Source: Muribaculaceae bacterium
GTDB taxonomy: Bacteria > Bacteroidota > Bacteroidia > Bacteroidales > Muribaculaceae
Assembly: GCA_017626045.1 (NCBI GenBank)
Contig: JAGAJP010000013.1
Location: 1 to 64,000, forward strand
Reading direction: 5' to 3'
Length of the DNA stretch: 64,000 bases
The notes below the pieces were generated by a model. The model was not told the DNA's origin. It saw nothing but the letters and a program-made list of their open reading frames with translations, and did not search any database. How positions within the stretch are numbered: the stretch's first letter is position 1; every line of letters begins with the position of its first letter. A program made the position numbers and the translations under genes. This document shows positions 7,376-16,271 of the stretch, in pieces.

Positions 7376-9274
7376 TTGGAACCGCTGAAACATGAGTGTG
7401 GCATTGCGATGATTCGCCTCCGCAAACCACTCGCCTACTACAAGGAAAAATACGGCACCTACGCCTACGCGCTCGACAAACTGTATCTTCTTATGGAGAA
7501 GCAGCACAACCGAGGTCAGGAAGGCGCCGGAGTCGGAGTCGTCAACCTGAAAGCCGCGCCGGGACATGAATATTTGTGGCGTGAACGAGAACTCGGGCCT
7601 CAGGCGATCCAGGAGATTTTCAACCGCATCGGCACGCAGCTGCAGAAGGCGGATTTAGAGAACATGACTCCTGAGGAAGCCGAGACCATAGCGCCGATGA
7701 CCGGAGAGATATATCTCGGCCACCTCCGCTATTCCACCACAGGAAAAAGCGGCATAGAATATGTGCATCCTTTCCTGAGGCGCAACAACTGGAGGAGCCG
7801 CAACCTGCTAATGTGTGGCAATTTCAACATGACCAATGTCGACGAGCTTTTTGACTCGGTAGTGAGCCGCGGCCAGCATCCGCGTCTCTACAGCGACACA
7901 ATCATCCTTCTCGAAATGCTCGGCTACGCTCTCGACAAGGAAAACCACCGCATCTACAAGAAGTATCGCGACGACCTTGGCGAGTCTTTCCTCGACCGTA
8001 GTCTCGAGGAGATAATAGAGGAGGAACTCGACATACGCAACGTGCTGAAGGCGACTGCACCGGAATGGGATGGCGGTTATGTGATATGCGGAGCCACAGG
8101 CGCAGGAAACGTGTTCGTATTTCGAGACCCCAACGGAATACGACCTGCATATTACTATATCGACGACGAAATCATCATCGCGACATCGGAACGTCCGCAG
8201 ATTCAGACAGTGTTCGGAGTCAGAGAGGAAGACGTTCATGAACTGAAACCCGGAGAGGCGCTTCTTGTGTCGATCCACGGCGAACCTTCAGTGGAGAGAA
8301 TCCTGCCGCAGTTATCCAACTCGAGGTGCAGTTTCGAGAGAATCTACTTCTCGCGAGGCACTGACGCGGACATCTACCGCGAGCGCAAGGAATTAGGACG
8401 ACTGCTGGTTCCGGAAATAGTGAAGGCTGTAGACGGAAACATAGCTGACACGGTGTTCTCATACATCCCCAACACAGCCGAAGTGGCGTTCTACGGAATG
8501 ACCGAAGGTCTTGAGGAGTATCTCAACGAATACAAGGCGCAGAGAATCCTCGCGCTGCAGAGCGACGGAAAACTGACACGCGAGTCGATTCGCAAGGTAA
8601 TGGAGTCTAAAGTTCGCATTGAGAAAGCAGCCGTGAAGGACATCAAACTGCGCACCTTCATAGCCGACGGAGACGTCAGAAACGACCTTGCCGCACATGT
8701 CTACGACATATCCTACGGATGCCTGCGTCCAGGAGTCGACTCCCTCGTGGTTATCGACGACTCGATAGTGAGGGGCACCACCCTGCGGCAGTCGATTCTC
8801 AACATGTTGGGACGGTTGAATCCCAGGAAGATAATAGTAGTGTCCTCTTCTCCGCAGGTACGTTATCCCGACTACTATGGTATCGACATGAGCCGTATGA
8901 ACGAATTCATAGCCTTCAAGGCGGCAGTGGAACTTCTCAGGGAGCGAGGAATGGAATACGTGTTGGCATCCACCTACTCGGCATGTCGGAAGGAATTGGA
9001 GAAGGGAGCCGGCGAACCGCTCGTGAATCATGTGAAAAACATCTACGGCCACTTCACCGACGAGGAGATATCGCGAAAAATCGCCGAGATGGTCAAGCCG
9101 TCGAATCTTGATGTGACAATAGTGTACCAGACAGTGGAAGGACTGCGCAAGGCATGCCCCGGCTATCCCGGCGACTGGTACTTCTCGGGCAACTACCCCA
9201 CACCCGGAGGCACAAGGCTTGTCAACCAGTCGTATATCAACTGGTTTGAAGGGAATCCCAATAAGAGGAAATGA
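7376..9274 (+). CDS. purF: Amidophosphoribosyltransferase, long Bacteroidetes-type form
   Basis: Transfers the glutamine amide nitrogen to PRPP, giving phosphoribosylamine, the first step of purine synthesis. An N-terminal Ntn-glutaminase domain carries the nucleophile Cys 8 (ECGIAMI), so a 7-residue propeptide would be removed. The phosphoribosyltransferase domain has the PRPP motif VVIDDSIVRGTT. The protein has 632 residues, much longer than the usual 470-505. The start is a TTG: an in-frame stop at 7358 leaves no ATG or GTG in between. By eye, a Cys corresponds to one iron-sulfur ligand of the Bacillus enzyme (RCSFERIYF), but the C-terminal Cys pair is missing, so a cluster is unlikely. 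It lies 67 bases after the ATCase gene and may be co-transcribed with it. Confidence 0.88.
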   Translation: MEPLKHECGIAMIRLRKPLAYYKEKYGTYAYALDKLYLLMEKQHNRGQEGAGVGVVNLKAAPGHEYLWRERELGPQAIQEIFNRIGTQLQKADLENMTPEEAETIAPMTGEIYLGHLRYSTTGKSGIEYVHPFLRRNNWRSRNLLMCGNFNMTNVDELFDSVVSRGQHPRLYSDTIILLEMLGYALDKENHRIYKKYRDDLGESFLDRSLEEIIEEELDIRNVLKATAPEWDGGYVICGATGAGNVFVFRDPNGIRPAYYYIDDEIIIATSERPQIQTVFGVREEDVHELKPGEALLVSIHGEPSVERILPQLSNSRCSFERIYFSRGTDADIYRERKELGRLLVPEIVKAVDGNIADTVFSYIPNTAEVAFYGMTEGLEEYLNEYKAQRILALQSDGKLTRESIRKVMESKVRIEKAAVKDIKLRTFIADGDVRNDLAAHVYDISYGCLRPGVDSLVVIDDSIVRGTTLRQSILNMLGRLNPRKIIVVSSSPQVRYPDYYGIDMSRMNEFIAFKAAVELLRERGMEYVLASTYSACRKELEKGAGEPLVNHVKNIYGHFTDEEISRKIAEMVKPSNLDVTIVYQTVEGLRKACPGYPGDWYFSGNYPTPGGTRLVNQSYINWFEGNPNKRK

Positions 9275-9386
9275 CAATCGCGACAAAAGTCTTGATGTCC
9301 CCCAATAAACAAGCCCGGAGTATTACGATTTTATGAATTTTTGCAAATACAGGATTTGAATTTAATATTTATTAAAGATTTTTTTG

Positions 9387-9394
9387 TATATTTG
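9387..9394 (+). promoter_or_regulatory. Bacteroidetes -7 box (TATATTTG) before the YitT gene
   Basis: The sequence matches the TAnnTTTG consensus exactly and ends only 4 bases before the ATG at 9399, so transcription would start at or near the start codon. No good TTTG lies at the expected upstream distance. The rest of the 124-base gap after purF is AT-rich with no other signal. Confidence 0.5.
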
Positions 9395-9398
9395 CGAC

Positions 9399-10361
9399 AT
9401 GAAAGAGAACTTAGGACTGTCAAAATCACAGAAGACGCTCATTATAGACTATATAATGATTGTAGCCGGCATCATCATGTATGGTGTCGGGTTCTGCGCT
9501 TTTATTCTGCCCCATAAGATAGTGATGGGAGGCCTGACCGGTGTTGGCACTCTTGTATATTTCGCCACTAACGAGACTATACCGGTGGCGGTGACTCAAT
9601 ACGTGCTCAACCTGCTTCTACTCGCCATGGCGTTCAAGATAGTGGGCAAGACATTTGTAATACGCACCATATTCGGAGCCACCGTGGTATCGCTTGTGAT
9701 CGGCATCGGTGAGACATTCTTCATGTCGCTTGACCATCCGATTATCGAAGACATGTCGCTGAGCGCGATCTTAGGTGCGATTGTATGCGGACTTGGCGTC
9801 GGCACTGTGCTTATCCACAACGGATCGACCGGAGGCACCGACATCGTGGCGTCGATGGTAAACAAATTGAGCAACGTAAGTATCGGACGCGCCATGGTCA
9901 TCACCGACCTGTGCATAGTGTCGAGCAGCCTCTTCCTGCCGTTTGACGGAACATTCGGCGAAAGGCTCGAGACTCGGATACCGATAATGGTCTATGGCTA
10001 TGTCGTGACGTTCGTGGCATCATACTGCGCCGACATGATAGTGGTCGGCAACCGTCAGGCGGTGCAGTTCATCATCTTCAGCCGTCAGTGGCAGACTATC
10101 GCCGACGCCATCAACAACGACGCGAAACGCGGCGTGACCGTATTGGACGGCGAGGGATGGTATAGCAAGAAGCCGGTAAGGATACTGCTTGTATGGTGCC
10201 GCAAGATAGAGGCGCCGGGCATCATGCGTCTTGTGAAGAGCATCGACGACGACGCTTTCATCACCCAGGGGGCGGTCAACGGTGTCTTCGGCAAGGGATT
10301 CGACATGTATAAGGTCAAGATAAAGCCGAAAAAGCATCCGGTCCCCGACAGGGAGCCATGA
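9399..10361 (+). CDS. YitT family membrane protein
   Basis: An integral inner-membrane protein of 320 residues. The N-terminal two thirds contain about five to six hydrophobic segments with the glycine-rich, polar texture of the YitT (DUF161) family, for example GGLTGVGTLVYF and GSTGGTDIVASMV. The last 80 or so residues form a soluble DUF2179-like domain (RGVTVLDGEGWYS, FITQGAVNGVFGKGFD). Some relatives have been linked to small-molecule export, but the substrate here is unknown. The ATG at 9399 is preferred over the upstream in-frame TTG at 9384 because that one lies before the -7 box. It stands alone between purF and the TonB receptor and shows no link to nucleotide synthesis. Confidence 0.88.
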   Translation: MKENLGLSKSQKTLIIDYIMIVAGIIMYGVGFCAFILPHKIVMGGLTGVGTLVYFATNETIPVAVTQYVLNLLLLAMAFKIVGKTFVIRTIFGATVVSLVIGIGETFFMSLDHPIIEDMSLSAILGAIVCGLGVGTVLIHNGSTGGTDIVASMVNKLSNVSIGRAMVITDLCIVSSSLFLPFDGTFGERLETRIPIMVYGYVVTFVASYCADMIVVGNRQAVQFIIFSRQWQTIADAINNDAKRGVTVLDGEGWYSKKPVRILLVWCRKIEAPGIMRLVKSIDDDAFITQGAVNGVFGKGFDMYKVKIKPKKHPVPDREP

Positions 10362-10431
10362 CCCGATGGCGTCACACTCGGATTCTCACTAAGAAGCAAT
10401 TCAATCAACTATAAACCAATAACTAAAAACT

Positions 10432-13125
10432 ATGAAGAGACTGTTTCTCTTATCCGCACTCATGATGCTGTGCACCAGTGTATGGGCCGATTACATCTGT
10501 CGCGGATCTGTTTTTGACTCGCAGGGAGAGCCGCTGATCGGCGCTACCGTAAGCGTGCCCGGCACATCTGTCGCCACAGCGGCGGATGTGGACGGAAATT
10601 TCAAACTTTCTGTTCCCGACCGCACCAAAGACCTCCTTATATCCTACGTAGGATACAAGGACAAGACAGTAAAGGCGGCACCCCAGATGGGAAGAATAGA
10701 ACTCGAGGCTGAGACCACCATGCTTCAGGACGTCGTGGTAAGCCAGTCAGTGGCTAAGACCCGCAAGACACCTGTGGCTGTATCAACAGTCGACGCCCCC
10801 TTCATTGAGGCAAAGCTGGGCAACCAGGAGTTTCCCGAGGTCCTAAAGACCACACCGGGCGTATGGGCGACCAAGGACGGCGGCGGCTACGGCGACGCTA
10901 AGATCAACATGCGCGGCTTCAAGAGCGCCAACGTGGCACAGCTCGTGAACGGTATCCCCGTCAACGACATGGAATGGGGCGGCGTATACTGGTCCAACTG
11001 GTCAGGTCTGAGCGACGTGACATCGTCGATGCAGACACAGCGCGGTCTCGGCGCAGCCATCATATCCACACCGTCGGTGGGCGGCACACTCAACATCACC
11101 ACCAAGAGCACCGACGCCAAGAAGGGCGGCACACTCTTCTACGGCATGGGCAACGACGGACTGAACCACATTGGCTTCTCCGCATCCACCGGCCTGATGA
11201 GCAACGGATGGGCAATCACAGTGATGGGAAGCCGCAAGTGGGGCAACGGATATATCCAGGGCACCAAATTTGACGCCTACACATGGTTTGTCAACGTTTC
11301 GAAGCGCATCAACGACCAGCACCAGCTGAGTCTTACCGCATTCGGCTCCCCACAGGACCACTGGCAGCGCAACAACAAGAACGGCCTCACCATCGAGGGC
11401 TGGCAGAATGTGAAGAACTATATGAACGGCCAGAGCCAGTATCGCTATAATCCGGCTTTCGGTTACCGCGCCAACGGCCAGGCATACGTTTCCAACCAGA
11501 ACCACTTCCACAAGCCCCAGATCTCACTGAGCCACATCTGGCAGATCGACTACAAGTCGAGCCTTTCGACAGCAGTCTATCTCTCGATAGCCAACGGTTA
11601 CGGCAACAGCGGCCAGGGACGTACATCCGACTACCGCAGCCAGTGGTATGGCGCCAACAACGGTGTACTCTCCGACACATGGCGCTGCGCCGACGGCACC
11701 TTCGACTATGCAGGCATCGAGGCTATGAACGAAGCCTCCACCACCGGCTCCAACATGGTGATGGCACAGTCGATCAACAACCACACATGGGTTGGTCTCG
11801 TATCAACATATAAGAACGAGATCATTCCCAACATGAACCTCCTCGTAGGTCTTGACGTACGCTACTACGCCGGACTCCACCAGACCAAGATCAGCGACCT
11901 CTTCAGCGGTCAATATTACATCGACGACTCATCGCGCAAGAGCGTGCTCGCTGCCAACAACAGCGCGGCTGCCGACCCCAACTGGCAATACCAGAAGTTA
12001 GGCATCGGCGACATCGTATACCGCGACTATACCGGCCATGTGGCTCAGGAAGGCATCTACGCACAGCTCGAGCACAGCTGCCTTGAAGACAACCGCCTCA
12101 CCTACTTCGTCGGCGGCTCCGTCAACCTCAACTCCGACTGGCTCGTAAACCGTTTCTACTACGACAAAGAGCATCAGCGCTCCGAGACCAAGAACTTCCT
12201 CGCGGGCAACGCCAAAGTGGGTGTGAACTACAACATCAACCGCTACAACAACGTATTCGTGAACGCCGGCTACATCAGCCGTGCGCCGTTCATGTCGGCA
12301 GCCTTCCTTTCGAGGGAAGTATCAAACGCAGCCAACCCCGACGCCCTCAACGAGAAATGCGTATCGGCAGAGGTAGGTTATGAATTCCACTCGCCCAAGT
12401 TCACCGCCCAGGTCAACGGTTACTTCACCCGCTGGATGGACCAGACGATGATGAAGACCAACACCATGCAGGACGGCACACGCTATGTGATGAACATGAG
12501 CGGCGTGGCATCTCGCCACATGGGCGTTGAGGTAGCAGCTACCTACCGCCCCTTCACCTGGCTTGAGTTCTCCGGTATGTTCTCATACGGCGACTGGGTC
12601 AACGACTCTAACACCACAGGCTACTTCTACAACTCGCAGTCGCAGCCTCTCGCCAATCTCGACACCGGCGAACTGGCTTCAGGCATCATGGCTCCCGACC
12701 ATCTCTGGGCGAAACTGAACACCAAGGGACGCAAGGTAGGCGGCTCGGCTCAGACCACCGGCTCGCTCTCCATGACAGTGAAGCCCGTCAAGGGATGGCG
12801 CATCGGTGTAGACTGGGTGGCATCGGCACGCAACTATTCTGACTACACCATCACAGGCAACAACCTGAGCGTTGGCCAGGAAGTAGAACTCGGCGACCCG
12901 TGGAGAATACCCTGGGGCAACCAGCTTGACCTCAACGCAAGCTATACGTTTGACTTCGGAGGCATAAGGGCTACCCTCTTCGGCAACATCAACAACCTCT
13001 GCAACTACAACTATGTGATGGACGCCACCACCTCCGCGACAAGCACCGGAACATGGCAGAACGCCTACAACATCTTCTACAGCTTCGGCCGCACTTATTC
13101 ACTACGTCTCAAACTCACTTTCTAA
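10432..13125 (+). CDS. TonB-dependent outer-membrane receptor with N-terminal carboxypeptidase-like domain
   Basis: An active-transport channel in the outer membrane. Residues 1-19 are a signal peptide ending VWA. Residues about 22-105 are the CarboxypepD_reg-like domain common in Bacteroidetes (GEPLIGATVSVPGT, DVDGNFKLSV, ISYVGY). A plug domain follows (PEVLKTTPGVWATKDGGGYGDAKINMRGF), then a beta-barrel ending in RLKLTF with a terminal Phe. It lacks the SusC-specific features, and its partner is not a SusD. The lipoprotein gene starts 9 bases downstream, so the two form an operon and the lipoprotein probably acts as its surface partner. The substrate cannot be told from sequence. Confidence 0.92.
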   Translation: MKRLFLLSALMMLCTSVWADYICRGSVFDSQGEPLIGATVSVPGTSVATAADVDGNFKLSVPDRTKDLLISYVGYKDKTVKAAPQMGRIELEAETTMLQDVVVSQSVAKTRKTPVAVSTVDAPFIEAKLGNQEFPEVLKTTPGVWATKDGGGYGDAKINMRGFKSANVAQLVNGIPVNDMEWGGVYWSNWSGLSDVTSSMQTQRGLGAAIISTPSVGGTLNITTKSTDAKKGGTLFYGMGNDGLNHIGFSASTGLMSNGWAITVMGSRKWGNGYIQGTKFDAYTWFVNVSKRINDQHQLSLTAFGSPQDHWQRNNKNGLTIEGWQNVKNYMNGQSQYRYNPAFGYRANGQAYVSNQNHFHKPQISLSHIWQIDYKSSLSTAVYLSIANGYGNSGQGRTSDYRSQWYGANNGVLSDTWRCADGTFDYAGIEAMNEASTTGSNMVMAQSINNHTWVGLVSTYKNEIIPNMNLLVGLDVRYYAGLHQTKISDLFSGQYYIDDSSRKSVLAANNSAAADPNWQYQKLGIGDIVYRDYTGHVAQEGIYAQLEHSCLEDNRLTYFVGGSVNLNSDWLVNRFYYDKEHQRSETKNFLAGNAKVGVNYNINRYNNVFVNAGYISRAPFMSAAFLSREVSNAANPDALNEKCVSAEVGYEFHSPKFTAQVNGYFTRWMDQTMMKTNTMQDGTRYVMNMSGVASRHMGVEVAATYRPFTWLEFSGMFSYGDWVNDSNTTGYFYNSQSQPLANLDTGELASGIMAPDHLWAKLNTKGRKVGGSAQTTGSLSMTVKPVKGWRIGVDWVASARNYSDYTITGNNLSVGQEVELGDPWRIPWGNQLDLNASYTFDFGGIRATLFGNINNLCNYNYVMDATTSATSTGTWQNAYNIFYSFGRTYSLRLKLTF

Positions 13126-13134
13126 GACTACGAT

Positions 13135-15453
13135 ATGAATAATTCAGTTAAAAACATATTTTTCGCCTTAGGCGCGACTGCCATTCTGGCGTCGTGTGGC
13201 GAAAATGCCTGGAACGACCATCTTGACGGTTTCGAACCGGGAACGAACTACAACACCGCCATAGAGGGTGAGTTCACAATGTCGGCGGCAGACTACAACG
13301 CAGTAGCATCCAACGCCACCAACAAGTCACTTGCGGAGGCAGCCGGCGTTGCCAACGACCTCAAGGCGGTAGGCACCAACGGCATCTTCACTGCGAAGAT
13401 TCCCGCCAAGGAATATCTTCCGGCATACCTTGCGTCGAGCAGCGCTCCCTATTTCCTCGCCCCCGAGGGCTCCAAGATCAACGTGACCTATCAGGAAACA
13501 GGCGAGACCGCCCCGATTATCGCCCAGATAGCCGGTGCTCGCACCTACACCGTAAGCAAAGACGACTACAAGTCGGCATGGGGCAGCGATAAAGACTACA
13601 TCGACGCTTTCGCGCCCATGACACCCGCTGCAAACAAAATCCCGGCAATACTGAAAGAAGTCTTCGACGATGCAGCCACCGGAGAATATGCAGTGGTCAG
13701 CTACAATGAGAGCGCCACAAACCCGATCTTCATCTCCGACTCGGAAGTTGAGGAATTCACGGGCGGCTTCTTCTTCCTCGTTGCCGACGGCAGCAATGGC
13801 GCAGGCCCGATAGACGCGGGCAAAGGCTACGGCTATCTTCCCCTGGCTGAAATGACAGTGACAGACGGCGCAGTCAACACAAGCGGTGTCAACGCCTTCA
13901 ATTTCGTGAAGTCTGCAAACGGTTTCTATATCAAAGATGCCTATGGCAGATACCTGTATCAGAAGGGCACATACAACAGCTTCAACCTTTCCGCGACACT
14001 TCCTGAATCGGGAGCTGAATGGACAGTGGCTGTAGCATCCAACGGACAGGCAACGATAACCAATATCGAAGTCGGCAAGTGGATCCAGTATGACAGCAAC
14101 TACTCAAGCTGGGGATCTTACGCAGAAGCCAAAGGTTCCCTTCCGGTGCTCTACCAGGCACAGAAACTTGACTTCTATCTCGTGAACGCCGAGGGTCATG
14201 GAGCCGGAGTTCTTGCATCAGACAAGAAATTCGGTTATCTTCCCAACGTAGACATGACAGTAGAGAATGGAATCGTGACCAATGCCGACCCCGCCAATGC
14301 GTATACATTCGAGGTTGCCGACGGTGGCTACTACATCAAGGACTCTTACGGAAGATATCTTTATCAGGCGGGTACATACAACAGCTTCAACCTCTCGGAA
14401 GGAGTTCCCGAGGCTGGCGGCGTATGGACACTGACAGAGAATGCCGAGGGCAACGTCACCATCACCAACAAGGAAATCGGCAAGTGGATTCAGTATGACG
14501 GCAACTACAGCAGCTGGGGATCGTATGACTCCGAGAAGGGCACACTTCCCAGACTGATTAACGCTGCCGCCACACCGGCAGCCGCCAACCGTCCTGCGAA
14601 GGTTGTGGCAGGCACACCCGTCGCATCGGGTATGACCGCAGTCTACACATTCGACGGCAGCAAGTGGGCCGAGGCAACAGACGTAACAGCTCTTGACGCC
14701 GCCGACTACGCCGCAATGGGCTTCGACAACAACAAGCTCGAGAATCCTGAGACATACCTGCCCCTCTACCTGAAGGCTAAGCAGCCTTATGCGGTGGCAG
14801 GCGACGAGATGGCAGTGGTCTACAACGGCACCTCCTGCACAATGTGCGTATACGACGGACAGAACTGGACTGTCAACGACAACGACTTCCAAGTCAAGAC
14901 CGCCCAGTTCGTACACAACGCCCAGGGCTGGAGCTTCGTGAAATATGTTGGCAAAGCTTACTTCAAACTCGCTTCCGAAATAGTTCTTGACCGCCAGTAT
15001 CTGATGGTTGCCGAAGGCATCTGCGCGATACCTCTCGTCACATCCAAGACCTACGGCTACCTCAACACCGCAAGCGTGGTGGATGTAAACGGAGTGATCG
15101 AGCAGAAAAACGAGGCGAACGCCTTCACCTTCGCAGGCAGCTACACAGCGGAAGACGGCACCACATACAAGGCAGCGGAAGGCACATTCCTTATCAAGGA
15201 CTCCAACGGCCGCTACCTCTACATGACGGGTACATTCAACTCCTTCAACGTGGCTGACGCTCCTGCAATCGCTGACGGCGCTATTGATCCCGCCTTCACA
15301 TTCAAGGGCGAAATCAACGGTGATGGAAATTGTACCATCACAAATGTCGGCAACAGCAAGTGGATCCAGTATTCAACCACCTACACATCTTGGGGCTGCT
15401 ACTCCAATGAGCAGGGTGTTCTTCCCACACTCTACATGCTTGCGGCTGAATAA
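13135..15453 (+). CDS. Surface lipoprotein with three long internal repeats, partner of the TonB receptor
   Basis: No family that I can name with confidence. The signal peptide ends in a lipobox (AILASC, lipidated Cys 21). After an Ala-rich N-terminal region, three copies of a 105-130 residue module occur at about residues 229-337, 364-475 and 638-769. Each opens with GYLP/GYLN, contains YIKD-YGRYLYQ-GTYNSFNL, and closes with ITN-x-GKWIQY-YSSWGSY followed by LP-L. The segment between the second and third copies (about 490-635) looks like a second version of the N-terminal region (both have AADY and YLPxYL motifs). Repeated modules in a lipoprotein next to a TonB receptor suggest ligand capture at the cell surface. 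This is inference; no enzyme motif is visible. A strong terminator follows. Confidence 0.85.
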   Translation: MNNSVKNIFFALGATAILASCGENAWNDHLDGFEPGTNYNTAIEGEFTMSAADYNAVASNATNKSLAEAAGVANDLKAVGTNGIFTAKIPAKEYLPAYLASSSAPYFLAPEGSKINVTYQETGETAPIIAQIAGARTYTVSKDDYKSAWGSDKDYIDAFAPMTPAANKIPAILKEVFDDAATGEYAVVSYNESATNPIFISDSEVEEFTGGFFFLVADGSNGAGPIDAGKGYGYLPLAEMTVTDGAVNTSGVNAFNFVKSANGFYIKDAYGRYLYQKGTYNSFNLSATLPESGAEWTVAVASNGQATITNIEVGKWIQYDSNYSSWGSYAEAKGSLPVLYQAQKLDFYLVNAEGHGAGVLASDKKFGYLPNVDMTVENGIVTNADPANAYTFEVADGGYYIKDSYGRYLYQAGTYNSFNLSEGVPEAGGVWTLTENAEGNVTITNKEIGKWIQYDGNYSSWGSYDSEKGTLPRLINAAATPAAANRPAKVVAGTPVASGMTAVYTFDGSKWAEATDVTALDAADYAAMGFDNNKLENPETYLPLYLKAKQPYAVAGDEMAVVYNGTSCTMCVYDGQNWTVNDNDFQVKTAQFVHNAQGWSFVKYVGKAYFKLASEIVLDRQYLMVAEGICAIPLVTSKTYGYLNTASVVDVNGVIEQKNEANAFTFAGSYTAEDGTTYKAAEGTFLIKDSNGRYLYMTGTFNSFNVADAPAIADGAIDPAFTFKGEINGDGNCTITNVGNSKWIQYSTTYTSWGCYSNEQGVLPTLYMLAAE

Positions 15454-15493
15454 TCACATCCGACAATATCAATTTATCTGATATTTCTGTAAA

Positions 15494-15529
15494 AAAACGA
15501 CCGGTTTCATAGTAGAAACCGGTCGTTTT
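15494..15529. terminator. Rho-independent terminator after the receptor-lipoprotein operon
   Basis: A perfect 15-base stem (arms 15494-15508 and 15515-15529, core CGACCGGTTTC) with a 6-base loop ATAGTA. The stem ends in four T residues and is preceded by A residues on the other side, so it could work in both directions. Confidence 0.92.
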
Positions 15530-15589
15530 CTTGTTATATAATTACATCTGTTTAGAAAATCAAACAATTGTCAGGCAAATATATACACA

Positions 15590-15613
15590 CTTTTGCGCAT
15601 TGTGTGCAAAAAG
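15590..15613. promoter_or_regulatory. Imperfect dyad upstream of the XRE-cupin gene
   Basis: Arms CTTTTGCGCA and TGTGCAAAAAG face each other around a short TTG centre, 15 bases before the ATG at 15629. The position suits an operator for autoregulation by the XRE protein. This is inferred from symmetry and position only. Confidence 0.35.
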
Positions 15614-15628
15614 TCACAATCAGAACAT

Positions 15629-16183
15629 ATGGAAGAATTAAGACAACTCGCACAACGACTGAAAGGACTTCGCGACTCCCTCGACCTTTCGCTTGAGGAA
15701 CTGGCGTCGGAATGCGGCATCGAGCCGGAGACACTGGCGGCATACGAAAGCGGAGAGCATGACATACCCGTGAGTTTTCTGCATCGTCTCGCTTCGCTCA
15801 AAGGGCTTGAGCTGACCACTATTCTCTTCGGCGAGGAGCCGAAGATGAGCAGTTACTACATCACCCGAAGCGGCAAGGGAGTGAAGGTGGAGCGCAGGAA
15901 GGCATACTTCTATCAAGATCTTGCTGCGGGCTTCCGGCAGAGGAAGATGGTGCCGTTTTTAGTGAAGATATCCCCCGACCACACGGCAGGCACAAAGCAC
16001 TCTCCCAACACCCACGAAGGACAGGAATTCAACTATGTTCTCGAGGGAGAACTGGAGATTATGATTGGCAACAAGACAACGGTTCTCAAGCCCGGCGACA
16101 GCGTGATTTTCGACTCTACCGTGCCGCACGCCCTGAGGGCACTTGGCGACATCGACGCAAAGGTGATTGTGATAATCAATTAA
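15629..16183 (+). CDS. XRE-family regulator with C-terminal cupin domain
   Basis: A 184-residue predicted transcription regulator. Residues about 4-65 form a helix-turn-helix of the XRE type (LSLEELASECGIEPETLAAYESGEHDIPV). Residues about 105-180 form a cupin barrel with a typical second-half pattern (HEGQEFNYVLEGELEI, LKPGDSVIFDSTVPH) that would bind a small effector or metal. The ATG at 15629 places the HTH at the N terminus; the longer in-frame extension to 15593 overlaps the promoter region. The acyl-CoA synthetase gene lies 88 bases downstream on the same strand. Regulators of this build often control the adjacent metabolic gene, so control of the synthetase in response to its substrate or product is a reasonable inference. 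Confidence 0.88.
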   Translation: MEELRQLAQRLKGLRDSLDLSLEELASECGIEPETLAAYESGEHDIPVSFLHRLASLKGLELTTILFGEEPKMSSYYITRSGKGVKVERRKAYFYQDLAAGFRQRKMVPFLVKISPDHTAGTKHSPNTHEGQEFNYVLEGELEIMIGNKTTVLKPGDSVIFDSTVPHALRALGDIDAKVIVIIN

Positions 16184-16198
16184 GGTAAAGAGAAATAA

Positions 16199-16247
16199 GA
16201 CCAGTCAGACAAGTCAGACGAGTCAGACTAATTAGTCTAATAATCAG
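16199..16247. repeat. GACnAGTCA to GACTAATTA 9-mer tract
   Basis: Five imperfect 9-base units in register (GACCAGTCA, GACAAGTCA, GACGAGTCA, GACTAATTA, then a degenerate GTCTAATAA) between the regulator and the synthetase. The tract changes from one 9-mer type to another, which links the two types seen elsewhere in the window. Confidence 0.7.
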
Positions 16248-16271
16248 AGCATTCGATACAGGTAAAAAGAT

